64,000 nucleotides of DNA, from contig JAUTCR010000059.1 of the NCBI GenBank assembly GCA_030673895.1, positions 62,001 to 126,000 of the forward strand, in the 5' to 3' direction. Below, one piece after another: positions 25,722-35,119 of this stretch. Made by a program: the position numbers and the translations under genes. The notes beneath the pieces were generated by a model. It was not told the origin of the DNA. It ran no database searches and saw only the letters and a program-made list of their open reading frames with translations. Every line of letters starts with the position of its first letter. The stretch's first letter is position 1. The DNA comes from Verrucomicrobiota bacterium JB023 (lineage in GTDB: Bacteria; Verrucomicrobiota; Verrucomicrobiia; Verrucomicrobiales; Akkermansiaceae).

Positions 25722-28700
25722 ATGAAACTTGCCACGCTCGCCTTCTCCCTTCCACTCCTCATTCCCGGTCTGCAAGCTGCGGAGATCACATGGGGAGAAG
25801 CCCGGGACATCGTCTCGAGAGACGACGTGAATCAAACCGGCACCCTCATCGAAGCCTATAACCTTGGCGGCACCGCAGCCGCCAACGTCACCATCCTCGG
25901 CACGACCTTCTTGGCCAAGACCGACCTTCTCCCCCAAAGCACAAATATTGATTCGTTCACCGGGAGTACCGGCGATGATGGCTATGACCAGCTCCTGAGT
26001 CAGATCGACTACGGCGGCGGCACCAATACGGTAACCTTGAGCGTGGGCAATCGCCTGCTGACCCCGGGAACCACCTATGATATCCAGGTTTGGTTCGTTG
26101 ACTCCCGTTTTACCAACCGCGAGACACCGGTCGGAGATGGACAGGGAAATCAGGTCACCCTCTCTTCCACCGGGCAGCATGCGCGCGGCACCTTCACCGC
26201 CGACGGCAGCACGCAAACACTAACGCTGGAATCCCCCTCCTTTGGGAACGCCCACCTCAATGCCTACCAGATCAGGGAGACCAGCTCTCGCCCGATGCCC
26301 ACACTCTCCGCCGATGCTCCCACCGCTTCCGGCCCGTTCCCAGTCGAGCTCTCCTTCTCCGAAGCGGTTAGCGGATTAGAGGAAGCAGACTTCCAAGTCA
26401 CCAACGGCCAGGTCAGCCCGGGAAGCTTGAGCGGGAACGAAACCTACTACACTCTTAGTATTATCCCCCTCGCCAATGGAGAAGTCACCCTCTTCCTCCC
26501 CGCGGCCTCTGTCATTGATACGGATGGCGACACCAACGAGAACCTCGCCTCCAACCTGCTCAACGTTTTCCACCTCGCGCCCGGTGCCGACCAACCCGAA
26601 GTTTCTCTAACGACCGATGCCTCAACCGTCAACCAACCCTTCGACGTGACGGTCTCCTTCACCGAAGCGGTCACCGGCTTGGAGGTGACCGACTTCGCCA
26701 GCTCCAATGCCTCCCTTTCGTCCCTTGCGGGCTCGGGATCGACTTACACCCTGCTCGTCACTCCGCTGAGCGACGGTGAGGTCGTCCTCTCTCTCCCTGC
26801 CGGTCGCGTCACTGATACCGATGGCGACGAGGTGATTAACTCGGCATCCAATGAACTAATCGTCGCCTACAGCGAGCCGGACATCCCCAGCGTCACCATC
26901 TATAGCCAGCTAGAGACCACCGTGCCGGACTACACGATTTATCTCACTTTCTCCGAGGAGGTCAGCGGCCTAACAGATGACGATTTCGCAGTCGTCAATG
27001 GCACCGTCTCCGGGACCTCGGGCTCGGGCCGCTATTGGTCCGCCTTGGTGACTGCTTCGGCGCAAGGAGCTGTCGAGGTCTCCCTTCCGGCAGATTCAGT
27101 GACTGATCTTGATGCGGACGGAGCAGGCAACTCGGCTTCTAACACCTTCACCACCCAATGCCTCGCGGATTTCGGTGAGCGCTGGTTGATCGACGATGAG
27201 GAGGATTGGGCCGCAGCCTCCGCAGTGGTCAGCAGTCTGAAACTGGAAGACGGATACGCCGAACCAACCGGGGCATCTTCCCAATTCACCAGCACCCTCT
27301 TCACCCTCTCGGGGAAGAGAAAAGCGAAGTCGCTCACCTTCACCCAATCCCCTGCCTGGGACAATTGGACTGCTATCCCCGACGTGCAGCCAGACGGGGC
27401 GAATGATGCCCCCGTCCTCGTCCCGGTGGGCCCGGACAATTACTACCTCCTCGCACGGGATCACTCGAACAACTACTACGCGGCCTGGCACAGCGAGGAC
27501 ATGGAGAACTGGACCTATCGCGGCCCCGTCACCCCGGCCACAACCGGGCGCTGGGTCACGACGGCGGAATATGTCGATGGCAATTTCTACATCTATTCCG
27601 ATTACTTCAATGACCACACGCCCCGCCTCTTCGTCGACGACGATCTCGACGACGGCGTCCCGGGTATCGACTACGGCTTCGTCTTCATCAAAGAGGCAAG
27701 CGGCTCTGATAACAGCCTCATCCGGAACGATGAGGACGGGCTTTGGCACATGATCTATGAGGACTGGAGCCCGATCAATGCCCGGACGCACTCCTGGGAC
27801 TCGCCTCTCGCCGGCCATACGAGCAGCCCCGACGGCATCAATGGCTTCACCGAAAACAAGCACCAACCAGCCGTCGACCACCGCACCACGCCGACGGGCA
27901 CCTTCGGCACCTACGATCATCCCAATGTCCCCAATGAAACTTACGAAATCCACACACCTGCACAAGATGCGTTCGGGGATTGGACATCGGTCAAGATTGG
28001 CTCCCGCTTCTTTCTCTTCGGAGATTACGACCCTCATGGCGAGGGCATCAAGCTGGCCCGCTTCGCCAGCGATTCCATCTACGAGGAGTTCGAGTTCACC
28101 GGAGAGATGCACGCCGGGCACCCCGACCCGACCGTCGGCTTTGCCGAAGGGCAGTTCTACCTCATTACCCAACAAGACACCGACTACGTCAGCCCGGGTC
28201 CTTGGGTGGAAGGCGTGGAAGCCCGGGCGGGCGTTGATACCGATGGAGATGGCACCATCGACGAATGGACCTCATGGGAAACCATCTCCGAACAATACGA
28301 TTATACCCCAAACTATATCCGGGTCGTCACCCTGACCCCCGCGGGCCTGGACTTGAGCAATCTTTCCGCCGGCTATGGCTTTCAATTTGAATTTCGAATC
28401 GACGACACCGTCGTTCCCGGGGTGTCGCCGATCATGGATTCTGTAGAAATGACCTTCCAGCCGAGCAACTTCCAAGTGTGGGCCAATGAGCAAGGGATCG
28501 CCGCAGATGCCGATCAAGACCGGAACGAAAACGGGAGGCCCGACATCATCGACTTCACCTTCGGCGACGACGCCTTCCAACCCGTTCGCCAGCCTGACGG
28601 TAGCCTCACTCTCACCGCCCGCAGCGAAGCCATTGAGGATGGAGTCACCATTGACCTCTATTTCAGCGATGACTTGCAGGAATGGTTCGTCGCGGATGAA

Positions 28701-28826
28701 GAGACCGAAGGCGTGAAGTTCCTTGGCAGCCAAGCCAACGAGCAAGGAGACTACGAACTGTCTTTTGAGATCTTCGACCGCAATGGGAAGAGTATCTTCT
28801 GGCACTTCCTCATCACCATGCCTTGA
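25722..28826 (+). CDS. Secreted multidomain protein: three Ig-like domains and a glycosidase-type beta-propeller
   Basis: A 1034-residue exported protein. A signal peptide (residues 1-19) is followed by an unassigned strand-rich module (20-187). Three Ig-like repeats of the Big_12 type begin near residues 193, 294 and 388, each with a SFSEAVSGL...DF..NG pattern and a closing LPA..V.D.DGD. Residues about 535-850 resemble a five-bladed GH43/GH32-like propeller (YYLLARDHSNNYY, WHSEDMENWTYRG, YVDGNFYIYSD, FGDYDPHGEG, FYLITQQDT). The C-terminus has a calcium-loop-like DADQDRNENGRPDIIDF and an end domain common to secreted proteins of this phylum. It probably acts on or binds an extracellular glycan; catalytic residues were not securely identified. 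Confidence 0.8.
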   Translation: MKLATLAFSLPLLIPGLQAAEITWGEARDIVSRDDVNQTGTLIEAYNLGGTAAANVTILGTTFLAKTDLLPQSTNIDSFTGSTGDDGYDQLLSQIDYGGGTNTVTLSVGNRLLTPGTTYDIQVWFVDSRFTNRETPVGDGQGNQVTLSSTGQHARGTFTADGSTQTLTLESPSFGNAHLNAYQIRETSSRPMPTLSADAPTASGPFPVELSFSEAVSGLEEADFQVTNGQVSPGSLSGNETYYTLSIIPLANGEVTLFLPAASVIDTDGDTNENLASNLLNVFHLAPGADQPEVSLTTDASTVNQPFDVTVSFTEAVTGLEVTDFASSNASLSSLAGSGSTYTLLVTPLSDGEVVLSLPAGRVTDTDGDEVINSASNELIVAYSEPDIPSVTIYSQLETTVPDYTIYLTFSEEVSGLTDDDFAVVNGTVSGTSGSGRYWSALVTASAQGAVEVSLPADSVTDLDADGAGNSASNTFTTQCLADFGERWLIDDEEDWAAASAVVSSLKLEDGYAEPTGASSQFTSTLFTLSGKRKAKSLTFTQSPAWDNWTAIPDVQPDGANDAPVLVPVGPDNYYLLARDHSNNYYAAWHSEDMENWTYRGPVTPATTGRWVTTAEYVDGNFYIYSDYFNDHTPRLFVDDDLDDGVPGIDYGFVFIKEASGSDNSLIRNDEDGLWHMIYEDWSPINARTHSWDSPLAGHTSSPDGINGFTENKHQPAVDHRTTPTGTFGTYDHPNVPNETYEIHTPAQDAFGDWTSVKIGSRFFLFGDYDPHGEGIKLARFASDSIYEEFEFTGEMHAGHPDPTVGFAEGQFYLITQQDTDYVSPGPWVEGVEARAGVDTDGDGTIDEWTSWETISEQYDYTPNYIRVVTLTPAGLDLSNLSAGYGFQFEFRIDDTVVPGVSPIMDSVEMTFQPSNFQVWANEQGIAADADQDRNENGRPDIIDFTFGDDAFQPVRQPDGSLTLTARSEAIEDGVTIDLYFSDDLQEWFVADEETEGVKFLGSQANEQGDYELSFEIFDRNGKSIFWHFLITMP

Positions 28827-28864
28827 CCGGAGTGAGGTCTGAAGCTCTCACCCAGCAAACAAAA

Positions 28865-28888
28865 AACCCGGGAGTCTCCTCCCGGGTT
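28865..28888. terminator. Bidirectional terminator
   Basis: Perfect 10-bp stem (aacccgggag / ctcccgggtt) with a tctc loop, flanked by an A-run on the left and ttccaatc on the right. It lies between the convergent propeller-protein and TonB-receptor genes. Confidence 0.88.
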
Positions 28889-28919
28889 CCAATCAAAACG
28901 ATCTCGCTCGAGAAAGAGC

Positions 28920-30944
28920 TTACCAATGATAGGTCACATTGGCCCGAACCTGCCGAGGTTCGGCAGGATGGTAGTGCAAGTCTTGCACGGGTGAGGTTTC
29001 GTTCGCCAGTTGGCTCTCGTAGTAGTACTCGATATCACGATCCTTGCGGTCGAGGATATTGAGCACATCCAAGGACACCTCAAGCTGGTCCCAGCGATAG
29101 CCGAGGCGGCCATTCACCTGAATACTCTCACGGGACTTCACCATATCATCCTCGCCTAACAAGGGACGAGGCGAGAAGTAGCGCCCGCGCAAGCTCCCGA
29201 ACCAGCCCAGCTCGCCGCCGACAGTCACCCCCGCACTCGCCATGTGCGGAACGGCATTGTCAATTTTATCGAATTCGCCATTTGGCACGTCTGCTCTCGC
29301 GAAGCTCCACGCATACTCGGCGTCGAAGGTGAGGCACTCATTGGGCCGCCAATAGACTGCAGCTTCCACACCATACCGCTCACTCGCAGGGCCCGCCTCG
29401 GTCGTCCCCTCGTCTCCCACATAAACCAGCTCACTGTCGCTATCCAGCCACCAGAGGCCGACACTGGCCGTCACGTTCTCGATCGCGCGCGTGCGCACCC
29501 CGACTTCCGCACCGCGGGTCCTTACCAAGGCGTCAACGGGATCCACCGCCGCCGTGACTCCCCGGGCATCGTTACTATGGAAGCCCATGCCAGCATTAAG
29601 ATACAGCTCGGTCTCGTTCCAAGGTCCCAAAACCAAGCCCGCCTTGGGGCTGAAGATCGCGTCCCATTTATCCCCCGTATCCGCCGGGTTGTCCTGGCTC
29701 TCGACGTCGAAGTAAAAGATGTCGCCCCGCGCACCCATAATCAGGCGAGCCCAATCAGTCACTTGGGTTTCATTCTTCAGATAGACTCCGTAGCTGGCCT
29801 GATAGACGTCATCCACATTGGTGACGCCCGTGCGGGAAGTGGCCGTAGTCGGATAGAGACCGATGTCATCGATCCAATCGTGTTGCGTCTGGAAGCCCAG
29901 AGTACTGCGGCTTTGCAACGAGCCGATGCCATGCAGCCAATCAACGGCAACATTCAAGCCCGCGAAGATGCGCTCCTCGTCTTGCTCGAACTGATCGCCA
30001 TTCACCGGATCGGTGAAGTAGGTGAAGTTTGAAAACAGGTTAAGGGCGTAGCGTCCCACCCAAGCCTCGGAGCGGACGATAAAGTCTCCCTCGGTTCGCT
30101 TCATCTTCATGGAGAGGGTCTGCCGCTCGGTATCGCCGCCGGTGGTGTCATCAATAGCGCCGAAGCGGTCGATGGTTCCGTCCTCGACGGCCCGTGAAGG
30201 AATCTGGTCACTCGAATCCCAATCACCATCGTGGAGAAGAGCGGTGACACTGAGGAAATTCTCTTCGTCGCCCGCGTGCCACTTCATAAAGCCATTGTAG
30301 CGGTTGTAGTCATTCCCCTTCACCCAAGGACCGTCCTCATGAGTGTATTCACCGCCCAGGGTCAAGGTGCCGACTCCAGCCTCCCAGCTATCGCCTAACA
30401 GGATACGATAGTAATCGTTCTCACCGTAGGAAAAGCTCGCGATGCCCTCCTCGAGATACGGGACCAAGGTGTATTCCGCGCCCCCGGCCGTCGAGAGATC
30501 GCCGTGGTCGGCGAAGAAGGGGCCCTTGAAGTAATCAAGCCGCTGGACGAACTCGGGGACGATGAAATTCAAATCAGCATATCCCTGGCCGTGCGCGTGG
30601 GTGCGGTAATTCGCCGGCATACCATCCACGGAGATATTGAAATCCGTTCCGTGGTCGAGATTGTAGCCGCGGACGAAGTACTGATTGGCCTTACCGCCAC
30701 CAGCATGCTGGGTGATGACGACACCCGGGACGACCTCGAGCAGCTCACCCCGGCGGAGGAATGGCCGTTGGCTCAGCTCCTCCCGGTTGGCTTGGCCTTG
30801 GGTGGCGGTCGCAGCTTCACCAATGACATCCTCGGCCTTGCCAGTCACGACGACCTCGTCCACTTGATACACATCGGAGGTGATCTCCTCGTGGGCAGAA
30901 GTCAGACCCAGCCCGAACAAACTAAAAACTGTGATGGGTTTCAC
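28920..30944 (-). CDS. TonB-dependent outer-membrane receptor
   Basis: A receptor of about 674 residues. A short signal peptide (KPITVFSLFGLGLTSA) precedes DEVVVTGKAED, a typical TonB-box region. The plug domain has RRGELLEVVPGVVITQHAGG, QYFVRGYNLDHGTDF and VDGMPANYRTHAHGQG; the barrel ends in the aromatic ANVTYHW that BAM recognises. The HAHGQGY stretch near the apex is His-rich. TonB receptors import iron chelates, metals, cobalamin or glycans; no tonB/exb or SusD-like gene is adjacent, so the ligand is open. The start is a GTG at 30944 preceded by a G-run; TTG at 30953 is the alternative. Confidence 0.93.
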   Translation of the reverse strand: MKPITVFSLFGLGLTSAHEEITSDVYQVDEVVVTGKAEDVIGEAATATQGQANREELSQRPFLRRGELLEVVPGVVITQHAGGGKANQYFVRGYNLDHGTDFNISVDGMPANYRTHAHGQGYADLNFIVPEFVQRLDYFKGPFFADHGDLSTAGGAEYTLVPYLEEGIASFSYGENDYYRILLGDSWEAGVGTLTLGGEYTHEDGPWVKGNDYNRYNGFMKWHAGDEENFLSVTALLHDGDWDSSDQIPSRAVEDGTIDRFGAIDDTTGGDTERQTLSMKMKRTEGDFIVRSEAWVGRYALNLFSNFTYFTDPVNGDQFEQDEERIFAGLNVAVDWLHGIGSLQSRSTLGFQTQHDWIDDIGLYPTTATSRTGVTNVDDVYQASYGVYLKNETQVTDWARLIMGARGDIFYFDVESQDNPADTGDKWDAIFSPKAGLVLGPWNETELYLNAGMGFHSNDARGVTAAVDPVDALVRTRGAEVGVRTRAIENVTASVGLWWLDSDSELVYVGDEGTTEAGPASERYGVEAAVYWRPNECLTFDAEYAWSFARADVPNGEFDKIDNAVPHMASAGVTVGGELGWFGSLRGRYFSPRPLLGEDDMVKSRESIQVNGRLGYRWDQLEVSLDVLNILDRKDRDIEYYYESQLANETSPVQDLHYHPAEPRQVRANVTYHW

Positions 30945-31052
30945 GGCCCCCAAGCAAGCCAGTTGCTATCAACTTACAAGGTAAATCGGCTCTAACAAAT
31001 TGATTGTCTGTAAGGCCCCCGAAATGGCGCTTCACCACCGTCCCAATAATGC

Positions 31053-31083
31053 AAAAAGCAGGTTCCCCGGCGGGAAACCTGCT
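31053..31083 (-). terminator. Terminator of the TlpA-like gene
   Basis: agcaggttccc and gggaaacctgct pair with one bulge; on the minus strand the hairpin is followed by tttttgc. It lies 43 bp after the thioredoxin gene stop. Confidence 0.8.
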
Positions 31084-31126
31084 CCTCTACTTCCCCTCTC
31101 TCTTGGCAGGAAAGGTTTGGCGAGCC

Positions 31127-32122
31127 TTAACTCTTTTCTTCGGCCAAGGCGGCACGAACAGCCTCCTTGATTCCCTTGCCACGAAGGTCACGGGCGATGA
31201 CGTCGCCATCCGGACCAATCAGCCAAATCGATGGAATGCCGCTGACCCCATAGGCTCGTTGTGCATTCGCGCCTCGTGCCCCCTTGCCCAGGAAGACATG
31301 TTCGTAGGGTGAAGGATTCTTCTGCTCAAATTTGATTGGCAGCTCGATCTTGTTATCGATGCTGAGGCCGACGACGGTGAAGCGGTCACCTCCGAACTCC
31401 TTGTAAACTTCCTTGAGGTTAGGAATCTCGCCGATGCAAGGACCGCACCAGGTGGCCCAGAAGTCGAAGAGCACGTACTTGCCTTCGTAGTCCGAGAGCT
31501 TCACCTCATTCCCCTCATAATCGGTGCCAACCCACTCGGGAGCTTCATCTCCGGGCAGGACCACATTCTGCAGCTTCAGTGTCTTCGTCCCCACATCGAA
31601 CTGGCTTTCCCCCTCCTCGATGATGAACTGATGCAAGGCCCAGGCCCGTGCGGTGCGTGGAGTTGGTTTTCCCTCCATGCCCTCGCGGCCGATCATGATG
31701 CTCAGCTGATACCAAGACGGCTTGATTCCCTCGAAGACAAAGGAGCCATCTTCCTTCAAACTGGTGGTGAAGACCGGGCGGGCAGCACGCGCTGCTTCCG
31801 CCTTCTCAACATACTCCTCGTACTCTTTCGTCTTCATGAACTCATCCCGCCAGGCGATGCGCTCCTTGGGAGCCATCTCCTTCCAGTTCTCCGGATAAGG
31901 GATGCGAGGCCGCTCGTATTTCCCCTCCAACATAACGAGCGCTTCACTCAAATCGAGCCCTTCAGTATCGATCTCCTCAGGCACCTTGGCCGGCATCTCA
32001 ACTTGACCAGTAACCGATGCCAAGGCGATCTCCTGCACCCCCTCTGAGGCAGCGAACAAGGGCGTGGCAACCAACCCGGCCATCAAACCGGCAGATAAGA
32101 AAAACGGCAGACTTCTTTTCAT
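31127..32122 (-). CDS. TlpA-family thiol:disulfide oxidoreductase
   Basis: A 331-residue exported protein from the ATG at 32122 with a signal peptide (MKRSLPFFLSAGLMAGLVA). The N-terminal 190 residues hold a helical, charged region (KERIAWRDEFMKTKEYEEY) and a beta-sandwich-like piece (VFTTSLKEDGSFVFEGIKPS). The C-terminal thioredoxin domain begins at GDEAPEWVGTDYEGNEVKL and keeps the active FDFWATWCGPC motif and the cis-Pro segment VSGIPSIWLIGPDG. It should reduce periplasmic disulfides or partner a cytochrome-maturation type pathway. It is an intact counterpart to the cysteine-less protein at 7428-8498. Confidence 0.93.
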   Translation of the reverse strand: MKRSLPFFLSAGLMAGLVATPLFAASEGVQEIALASVTGQVEMPAKVPEEIDTEGLDLSEALVMLEGKYERPRIPYPENWKEMAPKERIAWRDEFMKTKEYEEYVEKAEAARAARPVFTTSLKEDGSFVFEGIKPSWYQLSIMIGREGMEGKPTPRTARAWALHQFIIEEGESQFDVGTKTLKLQNVVLPGDEAPEWVGTDYEGNEVKLSDYEGKYVLFDFWATWCGPCIGEIPNLKEVYKEFGGDRFTVVGLSIDNKIELPIKFEQKNPSPYEHVFLGKGARGANAQRAYGVSGIPSIWLIGPDGDVIARDLRGKGIKEAVRAALAEEKS

Positions 32123-32203
32123 ATTCTGCCCAACTACTAGGGAAGCCCCGGTGCGGACGCAATGCAATTCGCCGGATAATGCCAGCTTTGCACGCCAAGG
32201 TTT

Positions 32204-32290
32204 TTGTTGGGTTTATTGACTCATAAACCCAACAATCACCCTGCTTACAGGGGAATGAAAAGCTTCCCCTCTCATTGCTTCAGTAAGCAA
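32204..32290. promoter_or_regulatory. Cluster of three hairpins between divergent genes
   Basis: Three dyads occur within 87 bp. First, ttgttgggttta and taaacccaacaa form a perfect 12-bp stem around ttgactca (32204-32235). Second, aggggaa and ttcccct (32249-32270). Third, ttgctt and aagcaa (32275-32290). They lie between the TlpA-like gene start (32122, minus) and DUF423 (32365, plus). None has a terminator-like T-run on its downstream side. They may be operators or a structured leader of the DUF423 transcript. Confidence 0.5.
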
Positions 32291-32364
32291 CGCAAGAGGG
32301 GTCACCCCAATCGGAGAAAAGTTCGGGCTTAACCTCGCTCCTTTTCCGCCTAAGCTGCCGCCTC

Positions 32365-32730
32365 ATGAAAACCAACCTGGTCAACGCGCTCTCCGCCTTC
32401 TCGGGAGGCCTTGCTGTCATCTTGGGAGCCCTTGCTGCTCACGCCCTTCACGATACTCTCGAATCCGCAGGTCACCTGGAGTCATGGAATACGGCAGCTC
32501 TCTATCACCTCACCCACTCCATCCTCGCATTGGTGGTGGCCATGGCGGGCTATCGTAAGATTGCCTGGAGCTTGCTTCTCGGCATCCTGCTCTTCTCCGG
32601 TAGCATCTATCTCCTTTGCTTGGTGGAAGGCGTTTCGTGGCTAGGCCCCATCACCCCGCTCGGCGGCTTGCTCCTGATTGGGGCTTGGTTCGCGCTTGGA
32701 GTGACCTTTTGTCAAAAGAGGAAGTCCTGA
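32365..32730 (+). CDS. DUF423 membrane protein
   Basis: A 121-residue protein of four hydrophobic helices in the DUF423 (YgdD) family. The signature is the start (N-terminal Gly/Ala-rich GGLAVILGALAAHAL), then WNTAALYHLTHSILAL, LLFSGSIYLLCL and a final ITPLGGLLLIGAWFAL. The first helix pair with GA.AAH and the YHL.H motif are diagnostic. Function is not established for the family; it is an inner-membrane protein. The ATG at 32365 follows a cluster of hairpins. CotH follows 81 bp later. Confidence 0.9.
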   Translation: MKTNLVNALSAFSGGLAVILGALAAHALHDTLESAGHLESWNTAALYHLTHSILALVVAMAGYRKIAWSLLLGILLFSGSIYLLCLVEGVSWLGPITPLGGLLLIGAWFALGVTFCQKRKS

Positions 32731-32811
32731 GTCGACCTCCGCTTTCTTTGCAACTTTTTCGTCACGCAAGGGTTACTCTCCATCAACAAGATCAGAGAAA
32801 CCCATTTATTG

Positions 32812-34326
32812 ATGATGCGCTTGACCACTTTCCTCACCCTCCCGCTCACCTTCCTCGCCTCCATCCAATTGTCCTCCGCGCAATTCAGCCCGGGCCAAGG
32901 GCCTCCGGACGGGCCTCCGCCCCCAGGCTCACGCGGACCCGGCGGCAATGGAGGAGCTGGACGCCCCGGAGGCGGCCCCGATACCGAAGACGTCGATCTG
33001 GTTGACGACTACGATAAGAATGACGATGGCTGGCTCAATCAGGAAGAGCGCGCGGAAGCCCGCGCCGCGCTGAAGGCTAAACAAGCCGACGCACCCAATC
33101 AGCGTCGTCGCGGAGGCCGCGGTAACAACCTTCCGCCATCTTCCCCCGGACCTGCCGTCTCACCGGATGAGGTCGCCACCTATCCCGACGCTTCGCTCTA
33201 TGATCCCGACACCTTCCGCACCCTCTTCCTCACCTTCGAGAACGAGGATTGGGAGAGCGAGCTGCAGGACTTCAAATTCACCGATGTCGACGTTCCCGCC
33301 GAACTGACTGTCGATGGCAAAAGCTACTCCGGCGTCGGCGTCTCCTTCCGGGGAGCCTCTTCCTACTTTCGCATCCCGGCCGGACACAAGCGCTCTTTCA
33401 ATCTCACCCTCGACTTAGTAGATGACGATCAGCGCCTCTATGGCTACAAGAACATGAACCTGCTCAATAGCAACGGCGACTCATCGCTGATGAGCACCGT
33501 TCTCTACTCCGAGCTTGCCGGCGAACACATGCCGGTACCCAAGGCCAACTTCGTCAAAGTCGTCGTCAATGGCGAATACTGGGGCGTCTATGTCAGCGTG
33601 CAGCAATTCGATAAAAACTTCACCGAGGAGAACTACGGCTCCTCCAAGGGGACACGCTGGAAAGTCCCCGGCAGCCCGCGTGGCGATGGCGGCTTGGCCT
33701 ATGACGGTGATGAGCTTGCCCCCTACCTCGAGCGCTACGACATGAAGTCCAACGATGGCAAAAAAGCTTGGAACGCCCTCATCGAGCTCTGCGAAGTGCT
33801 CAATGAAACGCCCTTGGATCAGCTTGAACAGGAACTCGAACCTCTGCTCGCCATTGATGAAACACTTTGGTTCCTCGCCTACGACATCGTTCTAGGCAAC
33901 AGCGACGGCTACTGGACCCGCGCCAGCGACTACTACATCTTTCGTGACAAGGATGGCCGCTTCCACATCATCCCCCATGATATGAACGAGTCCTTCCGCC
34001 TCTCCCACGGACGAGGAAGCAATGGCTCACAGACGGATCCCTTGACCGGACTCGATGACGCCCGCAAGCCACTTCGCAGCCGACTCCTGCAAGTCCCCGC
34101 CCTGCGGGAACGCTATCTCAGCTACGTGCGCGAGATCGCCGAGGAGCAACTCGCCTGGGACAACCTTGGACCGAAGGTGGCCAAGTATCGCGAACTGATC
34201 CGGGACGCACTGGAAGATGACACCCGCAAGCTCTCCAGCGACGCGGACTTCCTCAAGGCCACCTCCCCCACGGGCACGCTCTATCAATTCGCGGAGAAAC
34301 GCCGCGACTTCATTCTCGCCCGCTGA
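32812..34326 (+). CDS. Secreted CotH-kinase-family protein with Gly/Pro-rich and EF-hand segments
   Basis: A 504-residue exported protein. After the signal peptide (to about LSSAQ) comes a collagen-like Gly/Pro/Arg stretch, then an EF-hand-like calcium loop DYDKNDDGWLNQEE and a basic region (RRRGGRG). The CotH domain covers about residues 165-440: GVSFRGASSYF, KRSFNLTLD, YGYKNMNLLNSNGD, VVNGEYWGVYVSVQQFDKNF and, for the kinase-like active site, IPHDMNESF. CotH proteins are atypical protein kinases first found in spore coats and common in secreted proteins. ATG at 32812 is preferred over the preceding TTG. Followed 25 bp later by a DUF4956 gene, a frequent partner. Confidence 0.9.
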   Translation: MMRLTTFLTLPLTFLASIQLSSAQFSPGQGPPDGPPPPGSRGPGGNGGAGRPGGGPDTEDVDLVDDYDKNDDGWLNQEERAEARAALKAKQADAPNQRRRGGRGNNLPPSSPGPAVSPDEVATYPDASLYDPDTFRTLFLTFENEDWESELQDFKFTDVDVPAELTVDGKSYSGVGVSFRGASSYFRIPAGHKRSFNLTLDLVDDDQRLYGYKNMNLLNSNGDSSLMSTVLYSELAGEHMPVPKANFVKVVVNGEYWGVYVSVQQFDKNFTEENYGSSKGTRWKVPGSPRGDGGLAYDGDELAPYLERYDMKSNDGKKAWNALIELCEVLNETPLDQLEQELEPLLAIDETLWFLAYDIVLGNSDGYWTRASDYYIFRDKDGRFHIIPHDMNESFRLSHGRGSNGSQTDPLTGLDDARKPLRSRLLQVPALRERYLSYVREIAEEQLAWDNLGPKVAKYRELIRDALEDDTRKLSSDADFLKATSPTGTLYQFAEKRRDFILAR

Positions 34327-34351
34327 CCACCCCCTCCCCGTCTCCGTCCCC

Positions 34352-35002
34352 ATGTTCGCGCTCATCGACATCCCTTTCTACGATAACGACCTTCTCAAGC
34401 TCGCCTTTCGCTTCCTCCATGACGTCCTCTTCCTCGGGCTCGTCATCCGCTTCGCCTGGCAGCCCAACGGTCGTGATCGCGAGTTCGCCTTCACGGCGAT
34501 GATGCTGAATATCACGGTCTTCTTTATCTGCTTCGCGATGAAGAAGCTCGAACTGGGGCTCGGGATGGCTCTCGGCCTCTTCGCCATCTTTGGCGTCCTG
34601 CGCTACCGGACAGAGTCCATCCGGACCAAGGATTTGACCTATCTCTTCATCGTCGTCGGCCTGGCCGTGATCAATGCGCTGTCGAACCGGAAAACGAGTT
34701 ACCTCGAGTTGCTCGCGGTCAATTCCCTCATCGTCGGCGCCTCCCTTTTTGGTGAACGCTTGGTCAATGGAGCCAAGGCGAGCAAAGTCACCGTTGACCC
34801 TGCGGAACCTCTCAAGCGCAAGAAGCAATCCGTCGATTACGACCGGCTTGACCTCCTTGCTCCCGAGCGCCGGGACGACCTCCTTGCCGACCTCTGCCAG
34901 CGCACTTATCAACCCGTAAGCCACGTGCGGGTCGACTCCATCGACCTCGCCAGGGGCACGGCCAGCCTCTCCATCTGGGTTACCGAGAAGAACGGCCATT
35001 AG
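34352..35002 (+). CDS. DUF4956 membrane protein
   Basis: A 216-residue protein with three to four hydrophobic helices in its N-terminal 130 residues (LHDVLFLGLVIRFAW, MMLNITVFFICFAMKKLELGLGMALGLFAIFG as neighbouring segments, YLFIVVGLAVINAL). The central GLFAIFGVLRYRTESIRTKDLTYLF is the family signature. A charged cytosolic tail follows. DUF4956 genes usually travel with CotH and with a polyphosphate-polymerase-like VTC gene; here CotH is present directly upstream but no VTC gene is in the window. ATG at 34352 chosen because upstream sequence overlaps the CotH gene end. Confidence 0.9.
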   Translation: MFALIDIPFYDNDLLKLAFRFLHDVLFLGLVIRFAWQPNGRDREFAFTAMMLNITVFFICFAMKKLELGLGMALGLFAIFGVLRYRTESIRTKDLTYLFIVVGLAVINALSNRKTSYLELLAVNSLIVGASLFGERLVNGAKASKVTVDPAEPLKRKKQSVDYDRLDLLAPERRDDLLADLCQRTYQPVSHVRVDSIDLARGTASLSIWVTEKNGH

Positions 35003-35119
35003 GGGAATCGTCGCCGGGGCCATTTGGCTTGGCAACCTCGTTCCATCCCCCTCTCGACAATTGTTCAAAAAACCACCTTCCTCCTTGCTTTGTGGTCGAC
35101 GCTTTTCCATGATCGCGCC

